Origin: Anaerobutyricum faecale
GTDB taxonomy: Bacteria; Bacillota; Clostridia; Lachnospirales; Lachnospiraceae
NCBI GenBank assembly: GCA_019119645.1
Contig: DWWR01000065.1
Span: forward strand, 1 to 64,000
Reading direction: 5' to 3'
Length of the DNA: 64,000 nucleotides
Positions 34,986 through 44,040 of this stretch are shown piece by piece. The stretch's first letter is position 1; each line of letters starts with the position of its first letter. The notes beneath the pieces are model-generated. The model did not search any database and had not been told where the DNA came from. It saw only the letters and a list, made by a program, of their open reading frames with translations. The translations under genes were made by a program, and so were the position numbers.

Positions 34986-35807
34986 TTACAACAGATATTT
35001 TTCGATGACTTCCGCACATCCGTCATGATCGCAGTCTGCCACCACCACATCGGCCATCGCTCTGATATGCTCTGACGCGTTTCCCATAGCCACTGCCAGG
35101 CCGGCCGCCTGCAGCACTTCCCTGTCGTTATCCGCATCCCCCACAGCGATAGTCTCCTCCGGGGAAATATTCAGATGACGGCACAGCGCCAGCAGCCCGG
35201 CCCCTTTGTTGACTCCCTCCGCCGTGATCTCGAGAGAAGTCACTTCCGAGTGAACCATGACCACCGGAAGATCTGCCGCTTTGATTCTCTCTTCCGTGAT
35301 CGCCCGCTCCTCCGTTGTGTGATGATAAATATTACATTTTTCCATGGGTACCGGATGATCCATATAAAACTGATAAATATCCTCACACTGGTCGGCCACC
35401 GTCTCAAACATCGGCTTATAGACTCCCATGTAGTAGTCTTCCATCTCCTCCAGCTTGCTTTTCTGCACGATGGAGCGGGTGGAGAGAAAATGAATCATCA
35501 CATCCTTCTGACGGGCGATTTCCAGAATTTTTTTCATATGCGGAACTGCAATAGCCCGGCGGGCAATGACTTTCTTCTCATGGCAGTCATATACCATGGC
35601 ACCGCTGGTACAGTCCAGATACCGCACTTCCGGGACCTGATCCAGATATTCGTAAAGCTCCGCCAGTCCTCTTCCGGTGGAGAGCGCGATAATTTTTCCC
35701 TCCTTCGCCGCCCGGCGGATCATTTCTTTTGTGGTATCTGATATCTGTTTTCCGGAATTCAGAAGAGTTCCGTCCATATCGAAAGCAGCCAATTTGTATT
35801 TTCCCAT
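34986..35807 (-). CDS. Cof-type HAD-superfamily phosphatase
   Basis: A 273-residue IIB-type HAD hydrolase. Motif I is FDMDGTLLN with the nucleophile Asp, motif II is ALSTGRG, and motif IV is GDADNDREVL. The C2 cap of about 100 residues lies between motifs II and III. Cof-type enzymes remove phosphate from sugar phosphates, FMN precursors or pyridoxal phosphate. The substrate is not predictable. The gene is alone, following metK by a terminator. A relative with 275 residues is at 57.6 kb. Confidence 0.92.
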   Translation of the reverse strand: MGKYKLAAFDMDGTLLNSGKQISDTTKEMIRRAAKEGKIIALSTGRGLAELYEYLDQVPEVRYLDCTSGAMVYDCHEKKVIARRAIAVPHMKKILEIARQKDVMIHFLSTRSIVQKSKLEEMEDYYMGVYKPMFETVADQCEDIYQFYMDHPVPMEKCNIYHHTTEERAITEERIKAADLPVVMVHSEVTSLEITAEGVNKGAGLLALCRHLNISPEETIAVGDADNDREVLQAAGLAVAMGNASEHIRAMADVVVADCDHDGCAEVIEKYLL

Positions 35808-35846
35808 TTTTTAACTCCTGTTATGTAATGCCAAATTTCTGTAAAC

Positions 35847-35893
35847 AAAAAAGTACTTCCTGCCGCGGAAATCGCTCTCCAACAGCAGGAAGT
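35847..35893 (-). terminator. Intrinsic terminator after metK
   Basis: A 9-bp stem (ACTTCCTGC and complement) with a loop of about 20 bases, then six T on the minus strand. About 55 nt after the metK stop. Confidence 0.78.
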
Positions 35894-35948
35894 CTGTTTT
35901 CATTATTCAAATTATCATAAGCGGATCAAGAAAGAATCCTGCTTTGCC

Positions 35949-37139
35949 TTACGCCAGATATGCTTTCAGCATATCCACCTTGTCCAGTTTCTCCCATGGA
36001 AGATCCAGATCATTACGTCCGAAATGTCCGTAAGCAGCTGTCTGCTTATAAATCGGACGTCTCAGATCAAGCATTTTAATGATGCCTGCCGGACGGAGGT
36101 CAAAATGCTCGCGGATGATATCCACCAGCTTGTCCTCTGATAACTTACCGGTTCCGAAAGTATCTACCATGATGGAAGTCGGCTGTGCCACACCGATAGC
36201 GTAAGATAACTGGATCTCACATTTATCTGCCAGGCCGGCTGCCACGATATTCTTTGCAACGTATCTTGCTGCGTAAGCTGCAGAGCGGTCTACCTTTGTA
36301 CAGTCTTTTCCGGAAAATGCTCCGCCGCCGTGACGGGCATATCCACCGTAGGTATCTACGATGATCTTACGTCCGGTCAGTCCGCTGTCACCGTGCGGTC
36401 CGCCGATCACGAAACGTCCGGTCGGATTGATGTAATACTTGGTGTCCTCATCCACCATATCCTGAGGAAGGATGGCGTCGAAAACATACTTCTTGATATC
36501 TTCATGGATCTGTTCCTGTGTCACATCCGGATCATGCTGTGTGGAAAGAACCACTGCATCCAGACGGGCCGGTTTTCCATTCTCATCATATTCAACAGTT
36601 ACCTGTGTCTTGCCGTCCGGACGAAGATACGGCAGTGTGCCGTCTTTTCTCACCTTGGTAAGCTGTCTTGCCAGCTTATGAGCAAGAGCGATCGGGTAAG
36701 GCATATATTCATCTGTCTCGTTGGTAGCAAAACCAAACATCATACCCTGGTCGCCGGCACCGATGGCTTCCAGCTCTTCATCGGACATTTTATTCTCCTT
36801 TGCCTCCAGAGCCTTATCAACGCCCATGGCAATATCAGGAGACTGTTCATCCAGAGCAACGATGACACCGCAGGTCTCAGCGTCAAAACCATATTTGCCT
36901 CTGGTATATCCAATCTCTTTGACTGTATCGCGGACAATCTTCTGAATATCCACGTAAGCATTGGTGGTAACCTCTCCCATGACCAGAACCAGACCTGTGG
37001 TCATTGCTGTCTCGCAAGCCACACGGCTCATCGGGTCTTTTTCCATCAATGCATCTAAAATAGCATCTGAAACCTGGTCGCACATCTTATCCGGATGTCC
37101 TTCTGTTACGGATTCAGAAGTAAACAACACTCTCTCCAT
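35949..37139 (-). CDS. metK: S-adenosylmethionine synthetase
   Basis: A 396-residue enzyme that makes AdoMet from methionine and ATP. Motifs are FTSESVTEGHPDKMCDQVSD, GAGDQGMMFGFA, the glycine loop GRFVIGGPHGDSGLTGRKII and GGGAFSGKDCTKVDRSAAY. Length is canonical. The gene follows murA by 13 bp, so no SAM riboswitch lies in its own leader; it relies on murA transcription. AAGGAG is eight bases before the start. Confidence 0.97.
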   Translation of the reverse strand: MERVLFTSESVTEGHPDKMCDQVSDAILDALMEKDPMSRVACETAMTTGLVLVMGEVTTNAYVDIQKIVRDTVKEIGYTRGKYGFDAETCGVIVALDEQSPDIAMGVDKALEAKENKMSDEELEAIGAGDQGMMFGFATNETDEYMPYPIALAHKLARQLTKVRKDGTLPYLRPDGKTQVTVEYDENGKPARLDAVVLSTQHDPDVTQEQIHEDIKKYVFDAILPQDMVDEDTKYYINPTGRFVIGGPHGDSGLTGRKIIVDTYGGYARHGGGAFSGKDCTKVDRSAAYAARYVAKNIVAAGLADKCEIQLSYAIGVAQPTSIMVDTFGTGKLSEDKLVDIIREHFDLRPAGIIKMLDLRRPIYKQTAAYGHFGRNDLDLPWEKLDKVDMLKAYLA

Positions 37140-37152
37140 TTTCTTTCACTCC

Positions 37153-38466
37153 TTAGCTGACCGTTCCGGTCTTAAAAATAAACTTGTTGGCGTCCTTCTC
37201 GGAATCCACTTTTTCAATGAGACCGCCGAGAGCACGCAACTTCTCATCAAAACGTTCGTAACCTCTCTGAATATAGCCAATCTGCGTCACCGTTGTATAT
37301 CCCTCTGCTGCCAGTCCGGCAATCACGAGGGCCGCTCCTGCACGAAGATCCGGCGTCTCCACGGTCGCTCCCGTGTATTTCTCCACACCGGAAATAATCG
37401 CCGTATTACCGTCGACCACCTTTATGTTGGCACCCATACGGCGCATCTCCTCCACATAGCGGAACCGGTTCTCAAAAATACTCTCCGTAATAATGCTGGT
37501 TCCCTTGGACAATCCCAGGGTTACTGCAATCTGCGGCTGCATATCCGTAGGAAATCCCGGATATGGCAGAGTCTTAATCTGGGTGTGCTTCAGCCGGCGG
37601 GTTGCCACGACGCGCACCGCGTCGTCAGATTCCTCAACCTCTGCGCCAATCTCGCTGAGCTTGGCGGATATGGCTTCCAGATGTTTCGGAATGACATTCT
37701 TGATCAGAACATCTCCTCTGGTGGCCGCTGCGGCCATCATAAAGGTTCCCGCTTCAATCTGATCCGGAATGATGGAATACTCGGTATCATGAAACTTCTC
37801 CACGCCCTTGATTCGAATCACATCCGTTCCTGCACCCTTAATGCTGGCGCCCATGCTGTTTAAGAAATTGGCAACATCCACGATATGCGGCTCCTTGGCC
37901 GCGTTCTCAATAATGGTGTTGCCATGGGCCAGCGATGCCGCCATCATGATGTTGATGGTCGCACCGACAGATACCACATCCAGATAAATGTGGCTGCCCC
38001 GCAGCTCCTCTGCGTCAACGATGATGATTCCATGCTCAATCTTCACTTCGGCGCCCAGCGCACGGAATCCCTTGATATGCTGGTCGATTGGTCTGCTTCC
38101 GATCTCACATCCGCCCGGAAGGACAACCTTTGCCTTTTTATATTTGCCCAAAAGAGCACCAATCAGATAATAGGACGCCCGAATCTTTCTTATATATTCA
38201 TTATCTACCAGCAGATCTCCGCTGGAATCGATATATTTTCCGCTGATTAAAACTTCATTATCTCCCTTGCGGACCACTGTGGCCCCGATCTGCTCCATAG
38301 CCTGGAGCAAAACATTCGTATCTCTGACATTCGGCATATTGTCGATGAGACACTGCCCGTCTGTCATGATGGCTGCCGCCAAAATTCCCAGTGCTGCGTT
38401 CTTGGCACCTCCGATTACCACTTCACCAACTAACGGAGTACCACCCTTAATAATATATTGTTCCAT
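37153..38466 (-). CDS. murA: UDP-N-acetylglucosamine 1-carboxyvinyltransferase
   Basis: A 437-residue enzyme for the first committed step of peptidoglycan synthesis. The N-terminal block is GGTPLVGEVVIGGAKNAAL. The active-site Cys120 is in the loop VLPGGCEIGSRPIDQHIKGF, so it should be sensitive to fosfomycin. Other blocks are GFPTDMQPQIAVTLGLSKG and RFRYVEEMRRMGANIKV. The family may have two copies in Firmicutes; this looks like the MurA1 or MurAB type but I cannot tell which. It is the first gene of a two-gene operon with metK, with a promoter 260 bp upstream. Confidence 0.97.
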   Translation of the reverse strand: MEQYIIKGGTPLVGEVVIGGAKNAALGILAAAIMTDGQCLIDNMPNVRDTNVLLQAMEQIGATVVRKGDNEVLISGKYIDSSGDLLVDNEYIRKIRASYYLIGALLGKYKKAKVVLPGGCEIGSRPIDQHIKGFRALGAEVKIEHGIIIVDAEELRGSHIYLDVVSVGATINIMMAASLAHGNTIIENAAKEPHIVDVANFLNSMGASIKGAGTDVIRIKGVEKFHDTEYSIIPDQIEAGTFMMAAAATRGDVLIKNVIPKHLEAISAKLSEIGAEVEESDDAVRVVATRRLKHTQIKTLPYPGFPTDMQPQIAVTLGLSKGTSIITESIFENRFRYVEEMRRMGANIKVVDGNTAIISGVEKYTGATVETPDLRAGAALVIAGLAAEGYTTVTQIGYIQRGYERFDEKLRALGGLIEKVDSEKDANKFIFKTGTVS

Positions 38467-38685
38467 TCTCGCACCTCTATATCTATATCAAACCAAAACT
38501 AATTATCTGTTTCACCCAATCTCTGCTGGCCGGGCCGGCGTATCTTTCTCTCCCCGGATATGACAATCTGCCCAAACTATGCAGTCAATCTATCAATCCA
38601 AAACTCATCATACGGCCTCTGAGACCGTGGTCATATCCTCTGATTTCTTTCCAAAAAGATAAAGCGGAACTTCATCTTCTTCCTC

Positions 38686-38710
38686 TGTATGAATACACTG
38701 TATGAATACA
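38686..38710. promoter_or_regulatory. Tandem TGTATGAATACA operator-like sites
   Basis: Two identical copies of the dyad TGTAT-GA-ATACA (38686-38697 and 38699-38710), one base apart, about 11-35 nt after the predicted transcript start of murA. The spacing puts both sites on one DNA face, as for a paired-dimer repressor. The remaining leader (38467-38685) shows nothing else clear. Confidence 0.6.
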
Positions 38711-38727
38711 GATACAATCAATAATTC

Positions 38728-38756
38728 ATTATATCAAGAATGTTTCCTTTTGTAAA
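38728..38756 (-). promoter_or_regulatory. Promoter of murA-metK
   Basis: -35 TTTACA (38751-38756), 17 bp, -10 TATAAT (38728-38733) with an extended TGA before it, on the minus strand. Leader of about 255 nt. Confidence 0.8.
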
Positions 38757-38788
38757 TTCATAATTTAGATTTTGTAAAAACAATACAT

Positions 38789-39367
38789 TTATCTTTTTTT
38801 CTTTTTTCTCTTTCTGACAGAATAGCCAAATGTTCCGATAAAATTGCCAATATCACAATAAATCCCGTGGGAATACACAAGCGGATTGGACTTCTCCAGA
38901 TGAAAAGTTCCTTTCTCATCCATGTAGCGGTCATCCACCGTCACATGAACCACATCAGCAAGAAACATATGATGAGAGCCCAGCTCAAGAACATCTCTGA
39001 CTCTGCATTCTATGTTCACCGGGCTGTCCTCTATGACCGGAACATTGATCCTGGCCGCTTCCCCCCGGACAAGACCGGTCTCCTGAAACTTGTCCACATC
39101 TTTTCCTGAACGGACACCACAGTAATCCACCGCTCTCGCCATGGAGGCCGTGGTCAGATTCACCGCGAATTCGCCGGTTTCTTTCAGCGCCCGGTACGAG
39201 TACCTCTCCGGGCGGACAGAAATATAGAGCATGGGCGGATTCGTGCATACCGTGCCCACCCAGGCAATGGTAAGCACATTATCTCTGCCCTCGGCGTCCC
39301 TCACTGTTACCAGAACCGCCGGAAGCGGATACAACATATTTCCCGGTTTAAAATCAATCTTTCCCAT
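38789..39367 (-). CDS. Flavin reductase family protein
   Basis: A 192-residue FMN-binding split-barrel protein. Typical blocks are MLYPLPAVLVTVRDAEGRDN, TIAWVGTVCTNPPMLYISVR, RYSYRALKETGEFAVNL, DYCGVRSGKDVDKF and VEHR-like HHMFLADVVHVTVDD. It ends with a very basic tail (KRKKKKR) that is unusual and may bind nucleic acid or simply be a length variant. It is monocistronic. The electron acceptor is unknown. Confidence 0.9.
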   Translation of the reverse strand: MGKIDFKPGNMLYPLPAVLVTVRDAEGRDNVLTIAWVGTVCTNPPMLYISVRPERYSYRALKETGEFAVNLTTASMARAVDYCGVRSGKDVDKFQETGLVRGEAARINVPVIEDSPVNIECRVRDVLELGSHHMFLADVVHVTVDDRYMDEKGTFHLEKSNPLVYSHGIYCDIGNFIGTFGYSVRKRKKKKR

Positions 39368-39473
39368 GCTCTTTTCCTTTCTTTCCTTATCTTAATGCAT
39401 ATTCCCCGGCATTCCGGGTCTGCGCCGCTCCAATTCCGCCTGCCGGGACAGCGGCTGCAGATATTCTCTATAT

Positions 39474-39887
39474 TTATATAGCCTTTCTGATGGCTGCACG
39501 GATTTCTTCCAGCTGTGCTTCCTCGGACTCATGCGGCGTCCATGCCAGCTGTACATCATCATCCTTATAACGCGGAATCAGATGCAGATGGAAATGGAAT
39601 ACCGTCTGTCCTGCAATCTCCCCGTTATTCTGAACAAGATTCAGGCCCTCACATCCCAGTGCATCTCTCATGGCACGGGCGATGCAGGTTGCCAGTGAAA
39701 ACAGCTTGCCCGCTGTTTCTGCATCCAGGTCATAAATATTATCAAAATGTTCCTTTGGAATGATCAGACAGTGTCCCTTCGTCGCCGGATTCACATCGAG
39801 AATCACACGGAAATGGCTGTCCTCGTAAACCGTCGCTGACGGAATTTTTCCTCTGGCTATTTTACAAAATAAACAATCATCTTTCAT
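39474..39887 (-). CDS. HIT-family nucleotide hydrolase/transferase
   Basis: A 137-residue protein with CLFCKIARGKIPSATVYED at the N-terminus (zinc-type Cys pair), LDVNPATKGHCLIIPKEHFD and the catalytic triad block FHFHLHLIPRYKDDD. This is the Hint/HIT family, which hydrolyses AMP-linked amines such as AMP-lysine. The zinc-Cys pair fits the Hint subgroup. It is preceded by the GlgB-like gene with a 30-bp gap and is probably co-transcribed with it. Confidence 0.94.
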   Translation of the reverse strand: MKDDCLFCKIARGKIPSATVYEDSHFRVILDVNPATKGHCLIIPKEHFDNIYDLDAETAGKLFSLATCIARAMRDALGCEGLNLVQNNGEIAGQTVFHFHLHLIPRYKDDDVQLAWTPHESEEAQLEEIRAAIRKAI

Positions 39888-39917
39888 CGTCTCTCACACC
39901 TTTCCTTTTTGTCTCTG

Positions 39918-41921
39918 CTAAATACTGTGAAATGCAGGACCAAAGCCAAAAATCAATGCGGATTCCGGCGGAAGGGAAACCGTCATGGAATATGGCCTGA
40001 AATCACACGGCTGCCGGGTGACAGCCGGATGCTGATTCACAAAACGTCCTTTTCCTCCAAACTCTGCCGCATCGCTGCTCATGAGCAGCCGGTATCTGCC
40101 GAACGCCGGAACGCCGACCCGGTAGGAGATCAATGCTTCTGTATTAAAATTACAGATAAACAGGAAATGTTCCTCACTGGCTGAAGACTTCCTGATAAAA
40201 CTGATGACGGAAGAAACCGCATCCATTCCATTGACCCATTCAAAAACCTGTTCGCCCTCCCCGCCTTCGTACAGGGACGGGTATGTACGATACATCCTGA
40301 GCAGTCTGTGCAGATAGTTTTTGATTTTGTCATCTCTGACATCATCGGAAAGAATCTTCTTTCCCGGTATGCCTGTCAGAAACGCATAAGACAATTTTGC
40401 CTCTGATAACATATCATAATAAACCTCCTCCGACTTGTCAATCGAAGTTTGGTACAGGTTGTTCATATTTTTATAATCCAACAAAAGAAGAGAACGTCCC
40501 AGCCCGGATTTCTGAAGAGGAAGTGTTAATTTGAAATGATCCCTCCTCCGGCCGGCAGAATCACAGGACAGATATTCATCCAGACTCCATTTTATATTAA
40601 AATTCCAGGAAAAATCAAATAACTTATCTTCCATGTCCGACACGGCCCCGTCCGGTCTTATGAGGTTTTGCTCATCGGAAATGATAATGACTCCCGGCGC
40701 TTCCTCACGGATCATGCCCATGGCCTGGCGAAGCATCGCTCTCCGGCTCTCCGTATCCAGAGAAACCTTCGTTTCTTTTGCCTCATCTTTCACTTCGATA
40801 TTATTGAATCTGTCATCCCAGGACCGGCTGTCTCCCGCCTGTTCCCCAAATACAAACCCATCAATATGGTATTCTGTCATCCAGAACAACAGATTGGATA
40901 ACAGAAAATCTGTCACCTCTGGTTTTTCACATGAAATGGACTCCAGAGAAACTTCCAACAGCACCCCGATGCCTTTCCGATGGGCATTCTGCACCATTCT
41001 CCGGAAATCATCCGGGTCCTCCCCGCCGGCCGGGGGTACAAAAAAATCACCGCCATCGGAATATACTCTGTATCCCAGAATATCCCTGCCGCCTTTTTTG
41101 CTGATGAGAACATGGGTAAACACATCCACCGGAACAGCCTCAATCTCCTCCGGCTCCCGGTTTAAAATATTGTAAATAACCATCGGTGTGTTCCTCTGAT
41201 CTGCTCTGCGCCGTTTTTCCATCCAGTCGCTGTCTTCCCATGGAAAACTCTTCACATTCAACATTTTAGATATTTTCCCGGACTCTCTGGCAACGCCATA
41301 AGGATCTGCCACACGCCATATTTTCCCCTCTGTGGTCTTTACCTCATACTGATACCCTGTCCCTTCCTCCACTCCCGGAAGAAATATCTCATAAATATCA
41401 CAGTGGGCCATGCGGTTCATCGGACACAGCCGTCCATCCCAGTGATTAAAATCACCCACCAGGCTGACACACTGCACATGCGGCGCCCACATCGCAAAGT
41501 ACATTCCTCTCACGCCGCCGATCTCCATGGGATGGCATCCCATTTTATGATATGCATTCCGCCATCTGCCGCGGAGGAACTCTCTCTCCTCCTCTTCCGT
41601 AATCTGACACGGAAAACTGTACGGATCATAATGAACGATCTTCTCCCCGCTGCGCAAATACATTTCCAGCTGATAAGCAAATCTTTCTCTGTGTGGTAAA
41701 AATAAGGCGAAAACCGGCTGTCTCTCCACCATATCCATCTCATAAACACTTCCGTCTTCCGCAAGAAGCCTCATGCGGACCGCATTGGGATGACAGGCCG
41801 CGATTACCTGTCCGCCGGCCACCAGATGTCTGCCCAGTATCTGCTTCGGCACAGAACATTTACCAAAAACCAGTTTCATAACCTGGTCTTTCTTTAACAC
41901 CTGACCAATCTCGTATCTCAT
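39918..41921 (-). CDS. GlgB-like protein lacking the catalytic residues (pseudo-branching enzyme)
   Basis: A 667-residue protein aligned by eye with 1,4-alpha-glucan branching enzyme. The N-terminal CBM48-like module is about 100-210 (FAMWAPHVQCVSLVGDFNHW, YEIFLPGVEEGTGYQYEV). The barrel keeps the surrounding pattern, for example HRKGIGVLLEVSLES, LLSNLLFWMTEYHIDG and EEAPGVIIISDE. However, the nucleophile Asp of LRVDA is Gly (GFVFGE), the acid/base Glu is Asp, and SHDE has become QKSG; the region I motif is also lost. It should bind glucan but not act on it. The start at 41921 has GGGGGT at seven bases. Co-transcribed with the HIT gene. Confidence 0.85.
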   Translation of the reverse strand: MRYEIGQVLKKDQVMKLVFGKCSVPKQILGRHLVAGGQVIAACHPNAVRMRLLAEDGSVYEMDMVERQPVFALFLPHRERFAYQLEMYLRSGEKIVHYDPYSFPCQITEEEEREFLRGRWRNAYHKMGCHPMEIGGVRGMYFAMWAPHVQCVSLVGDFNHWDGRLCPMNRMAHCDIYEIFLPGVEEGTGYQYEVKTTEGKIWRVADPYGVARESGKISKMLNVKSFPWEDSDWMEKRRRADQRNTPMVIYNILNREPEEIEAVPVDVFTHVLISKKGGRDILGYRVYSDGGDFFVPPAGGEDPDDFRRMVQNAHRKGIGVLLEVSLESISCEKPEVTDFLLSNLLFWMTEYHIDGFVFGEQAGDSRSWDDRFNNIEVKDEAKETKVSLDTESRRAMLRQAMGMIREEAPGVIIISDEQNLIRPDGAVSDMEDKLFDFSWNFNIKWSLDEYLSCDSAGRRRDHFKLTLPLQKSGLGRSLLLLDYKNMNNLYQTSIDKSEEVYYDMLSEAKLSYAFLTGIPGKKILSDDVRDDKIKNYLHRLLRMYRTYPSLYEGGEGEQVFEWVNGMDAVSSVISFIRKSSASEEHFLFICNFNTEALISYRVGVPAFGRYRLLMSSDAAEFGGKGRFVNQHPAVTRQPCDFRPYSMTVSLPPESALIFGFGPAFHSI

Positions 41922-41961
41922 TTCTCCACCCCCTGTTCCATGTAACACTTTCTGAAGACAA

Positions 41962-42006
41962 AGAAAAGCCATGGACACACCACCGCTTCGGCATCCTGGC
42001 TTTTCT
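41962..42006 (-). terminator. Intrinsic terminator after the tyrosine phosphatase gene
   Basis: A 10-bp stem (AGAAAAGCCA and complement) with a loop of about 25 bases, ending on the minus strand in TTTTCTTTG, 12 nt past the stop. Confidence 0.65.
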
Positions 42007-42017
42007 CTGTTCGTACT

Positions 42018-42893
42018 TTATGGTTTCAGATATAATGTCTTCAATCTAACAATGTTGTCCACATGCAGCTCCACAGCCTTCTGCAGATAGTTATCCACGC
42101 TGATATAATCCTTCTCAATGGCATTGAAAAATGCTTCTATGTAACAGGTCTTCTTTCCAAAAATCTTCCGGGCAATCTCCTGATACCGGTCGTTCCCCGG
42201 AACTGAAGCAGGGAATAACTTCTCTAAAATGTACTCCACCGCATCCTCTGAAGACTCTTCTGTCGCAGCATAATACTCGATGATATCTGCCTTCGGCACA
42301 CCCAGCGCATATAAAAGCAATGCACAGCAGATACCGCTTCTGTCCTTGCCGGCTCCGCAGTGCCACAGCACAGCGCCTCCCCTGCGATTCACCAACAAAG
42401 AGAAAAACTGCTTGATCTGCTTCTGGATCACCTGATTATTCACAAACTTATGATAGATCCGTGCCATATACGCTTCCGGATCAAACTGTTCTTTCTGAAC
42501 CATCTCCCGCACCGCTTCCACAGCGGCATCTTCCATCTTATCCGAACAATGATTCAAAATAAACAATGCCTTCAGATGCTTCTCAAGAATCTCTTTCTCC
42601 CCTGGAGTAAATACACTGGCCCCCTGGATATCCTCTTTAAAAATAGGATTCCATATATTCGAGATACCTCTGATCTCCGGGTCCGGATACCTGGTCCGCT
42701 CTGTCTGGGTCCGCAGATCCACGATCAGCTTCACCTGATACTCATCTCTCAACGTCTGCATATCCTGCGGCGTAGCTCCGAACAGCTGGCCGCTTTTTAT
42801 CAGGTGTTTCTTCCGGATAACCTTTCCGTCCGCTGTACGGATACCTCCCAGGTCCCGGGCATTCTTCACTCCCTGTAAAGATATTTTTTCCAT
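42018..42893 (-). CDS. Tyrosine-protein phosphatase (Y_phosphatase3 type)
   Basis: A 291-residue enzyme. It begins MEKISLQGVKNARDLGGIRT, and the phosphate loop is HCGAGKDRSG with nucleophile Cys179, matching the Cys-x5-Arg signature. NARDLGG and KSGQLFGAT are the conserved N-terminal blocks of this type, which in Gram-positive bacteria acts on phosphotyrosine and sometimes phosphoinositides. There is no signal peptide, so it works in the cytosol. It has a terminator on the 3' side and stands alone. Confidence 0.92.
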   Translation of the reverse strand: MEKISLQGVKNARDLGGIRTADGKVIRKKHLIKSGQLFGATPQDMQTLRDEYQVKLIVDLRTQTERTRYPDPEIRGISNIWNPIFKEDIQGASVFTPGEKEILEKHLKALFILNHCSDKMEDAAVEAVREMVQKEQFDPEAYMARIYHKFVNNQVIQKQIKQFFSLLVNRRGGAVLWHCGAGKDRSGICCALLLYALGVPKADIIEYYAATEESSEDAVEYILEKLFPASVPGNDRYQEIARKIFGKKTCYIEAFFNAIEKDYISVDNYLQKAVELHVDNIVRLKTLYLKP

Positions 42894-43017
42894 AATGTCC
42901 CCCGTTTCTTCTGTCTGACACTCTCCGGTCCACTCTCAGACATGCTGTCGTATAAAACCGAAATAACTACAAATATCCATATTGATATTATAGTAATATA
43001 TTCCTGCAAAGTCAATA

Positions 43018-43057
43018 AAAACAGCGTCCCTCAGATAATCTTAAAGGAACGCTGTTC
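43018..43057 (-). terminator. Intrinsic terminator of the toxin-antitoxin operon
   Basis: An 11-bp stem (AACAGCGTTCC and near-complement) with a loop of about 15 bases, then TTTTTATTG on the minus strand, immediately past the toxin stop. Confidence 0.83.
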
Positions 43058-43060
43058 TTT

Positions 43061-43438
43061 CTATTTATGTAACGCATTGACAACCAGATTCTTCTGAAAC
43101 TCCTCCATTCTGGCAATGATCGTCCGGTAAATCTCCGGATATTCCTTTCTGAAATCAACAATCTCCCTGGTCAGTTCCCCTGCATTCACAATGGACTGCT
43201 TATGAGTTCTGACAAAGGAACGCTCTTTCAAATGCAGCAGAGGAACCTGCTCCGGTTCCAGAACCACATCGTAATGATGATCCAGATTATTCTGATTCGT
43301 CACCCTGGATACAGGCAAAATCACATAATCCGTGCTGTCCGCCTGACCGATGATCAGTACCGGCCGGTTCTTAAAATCGAGACGATGCGTCCGGTTATTA
43401 TAATATTTAAAGGTGGAAACGTACGCCTTTCCTATCAT
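43061..43438 (-). CDS. PemK/MazF-like toxin (probable)
   Basis: A 125-residue protein whose core looks like the PemK/MazF RNase fold: KNRPVLIIGQADSTDYVILP (strand-rich start with the RPVLI pattern), then VSRVTNQ and HYDVVLEPEQVPLLHLKERSFVRTHKQ. The final 40 residues are helical. It starts with ATG overlapping the antitoxin stop (ATGA), as expected for a toxin that is translated after its antitoxin. Classical MazF cuts mRNA; the matching basic residues cannot be confirmed by eye, so toxin activity is inferred from the partner. Confidence 0.75.
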   Translation of the reverse strand: MIGKAYVSTFKYYNNRTHRLDFKNRPVLIIGQADSTDYVILPVSRVTNQNNLDHHYDVVLEPEQVPLLHLKERSFVRTHKQSIVNAGELTREIVDFRKEYPEIYRTIIARMEEFQKNLVVNALHK

Positions 43439-43950
43439 TGAATATCCTCCGCATCCTCAAACTCATCGTAATACATATCCCACACAGAATCATATGGTCT
43501 GACCTTCTCCGCATCTTTTTTGATATCTTCCAGACGCATCTTGGTATTTCCTTCTTCCTCCGGTCCCAGACCTTTCCGTGCATTTTTCCATGACATCTCT
43601 CCCAGCGACAATTCATTCAGCTTTCCCGCCTCACAGGAACCATACTGCAGAATAATATTTTTGGCAATATATGCGCTGGCCAGTGAAATCGCCATGGTGT
43701 CCATATCAAAGTTTCCCACACCGCCGGGAATTCCCGCCTCCCTGGCAAATCTCTTTCTCACTTCCAGGCATACCGGGCCGTATTTCCATCCCTCAAACTC
43801 TTCCGGAAACATCGGCTCTCCCGTAATGGCCAGAGATTCCCTCTGAGTAAAATAGAGCAATTTATGCAGTTTCATCTCATCAAGATTCTTCCCCGACAGC
43901 TTTTTATATTCCGTATAAATATACCGGGCAACATTTATCGCCTTTTCCAC
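43435..43950 (-). CDS. Panacea-domain (DUF4065/SocA-like) antitoxin
   Basis: A 171-residue protein starting with GTG at 43950, eight bases after GAGGAGG. The domain core EKAINVARYIYTEYKKLSGK, MKLHKLLYFTQRESLAITGE and WKYGPVCLEVRKRF is the Panacea pattern, known as an antitoxin domain that pairs with many different toxins. A longer frame to 44223 includes repeat sequence and is rejected. The ATGA overlap with the PemK-like gene, the shared terminator and the repeat-filled leader all support a two-gene toxin-antitoxin operon. Confidence 0.85.
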   Translation of the reverse strand: MEKAINVARYIYTEYKKLSGKNLDEMKLHKLLYFTQRESLAITGEPMFPEEFEGWKYGPVCLEVRKRFAREAGIPGGVGNFDMDTMAISLASAYIAKNIILQYGSCEAGKLNELSLGEMSWKNARKGLGPEEEGNTKMRLEDIKKDAEKVRPYDSVWDMYYDEFEDAEDIQ

Positions 43951-44040
43951 AAAGATTACCTCCTCATCCATTTTATTCCGGTGTGTCCTGTACGCTAGTC
44001 TGCACCGTTTTGGCCGCGCGGCAGACACCCATGACTGACC

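Noticed and set aside
37140..37152. SAM riboswitch before metK
   Set aside because: Only 13 bp separate murA and metK.
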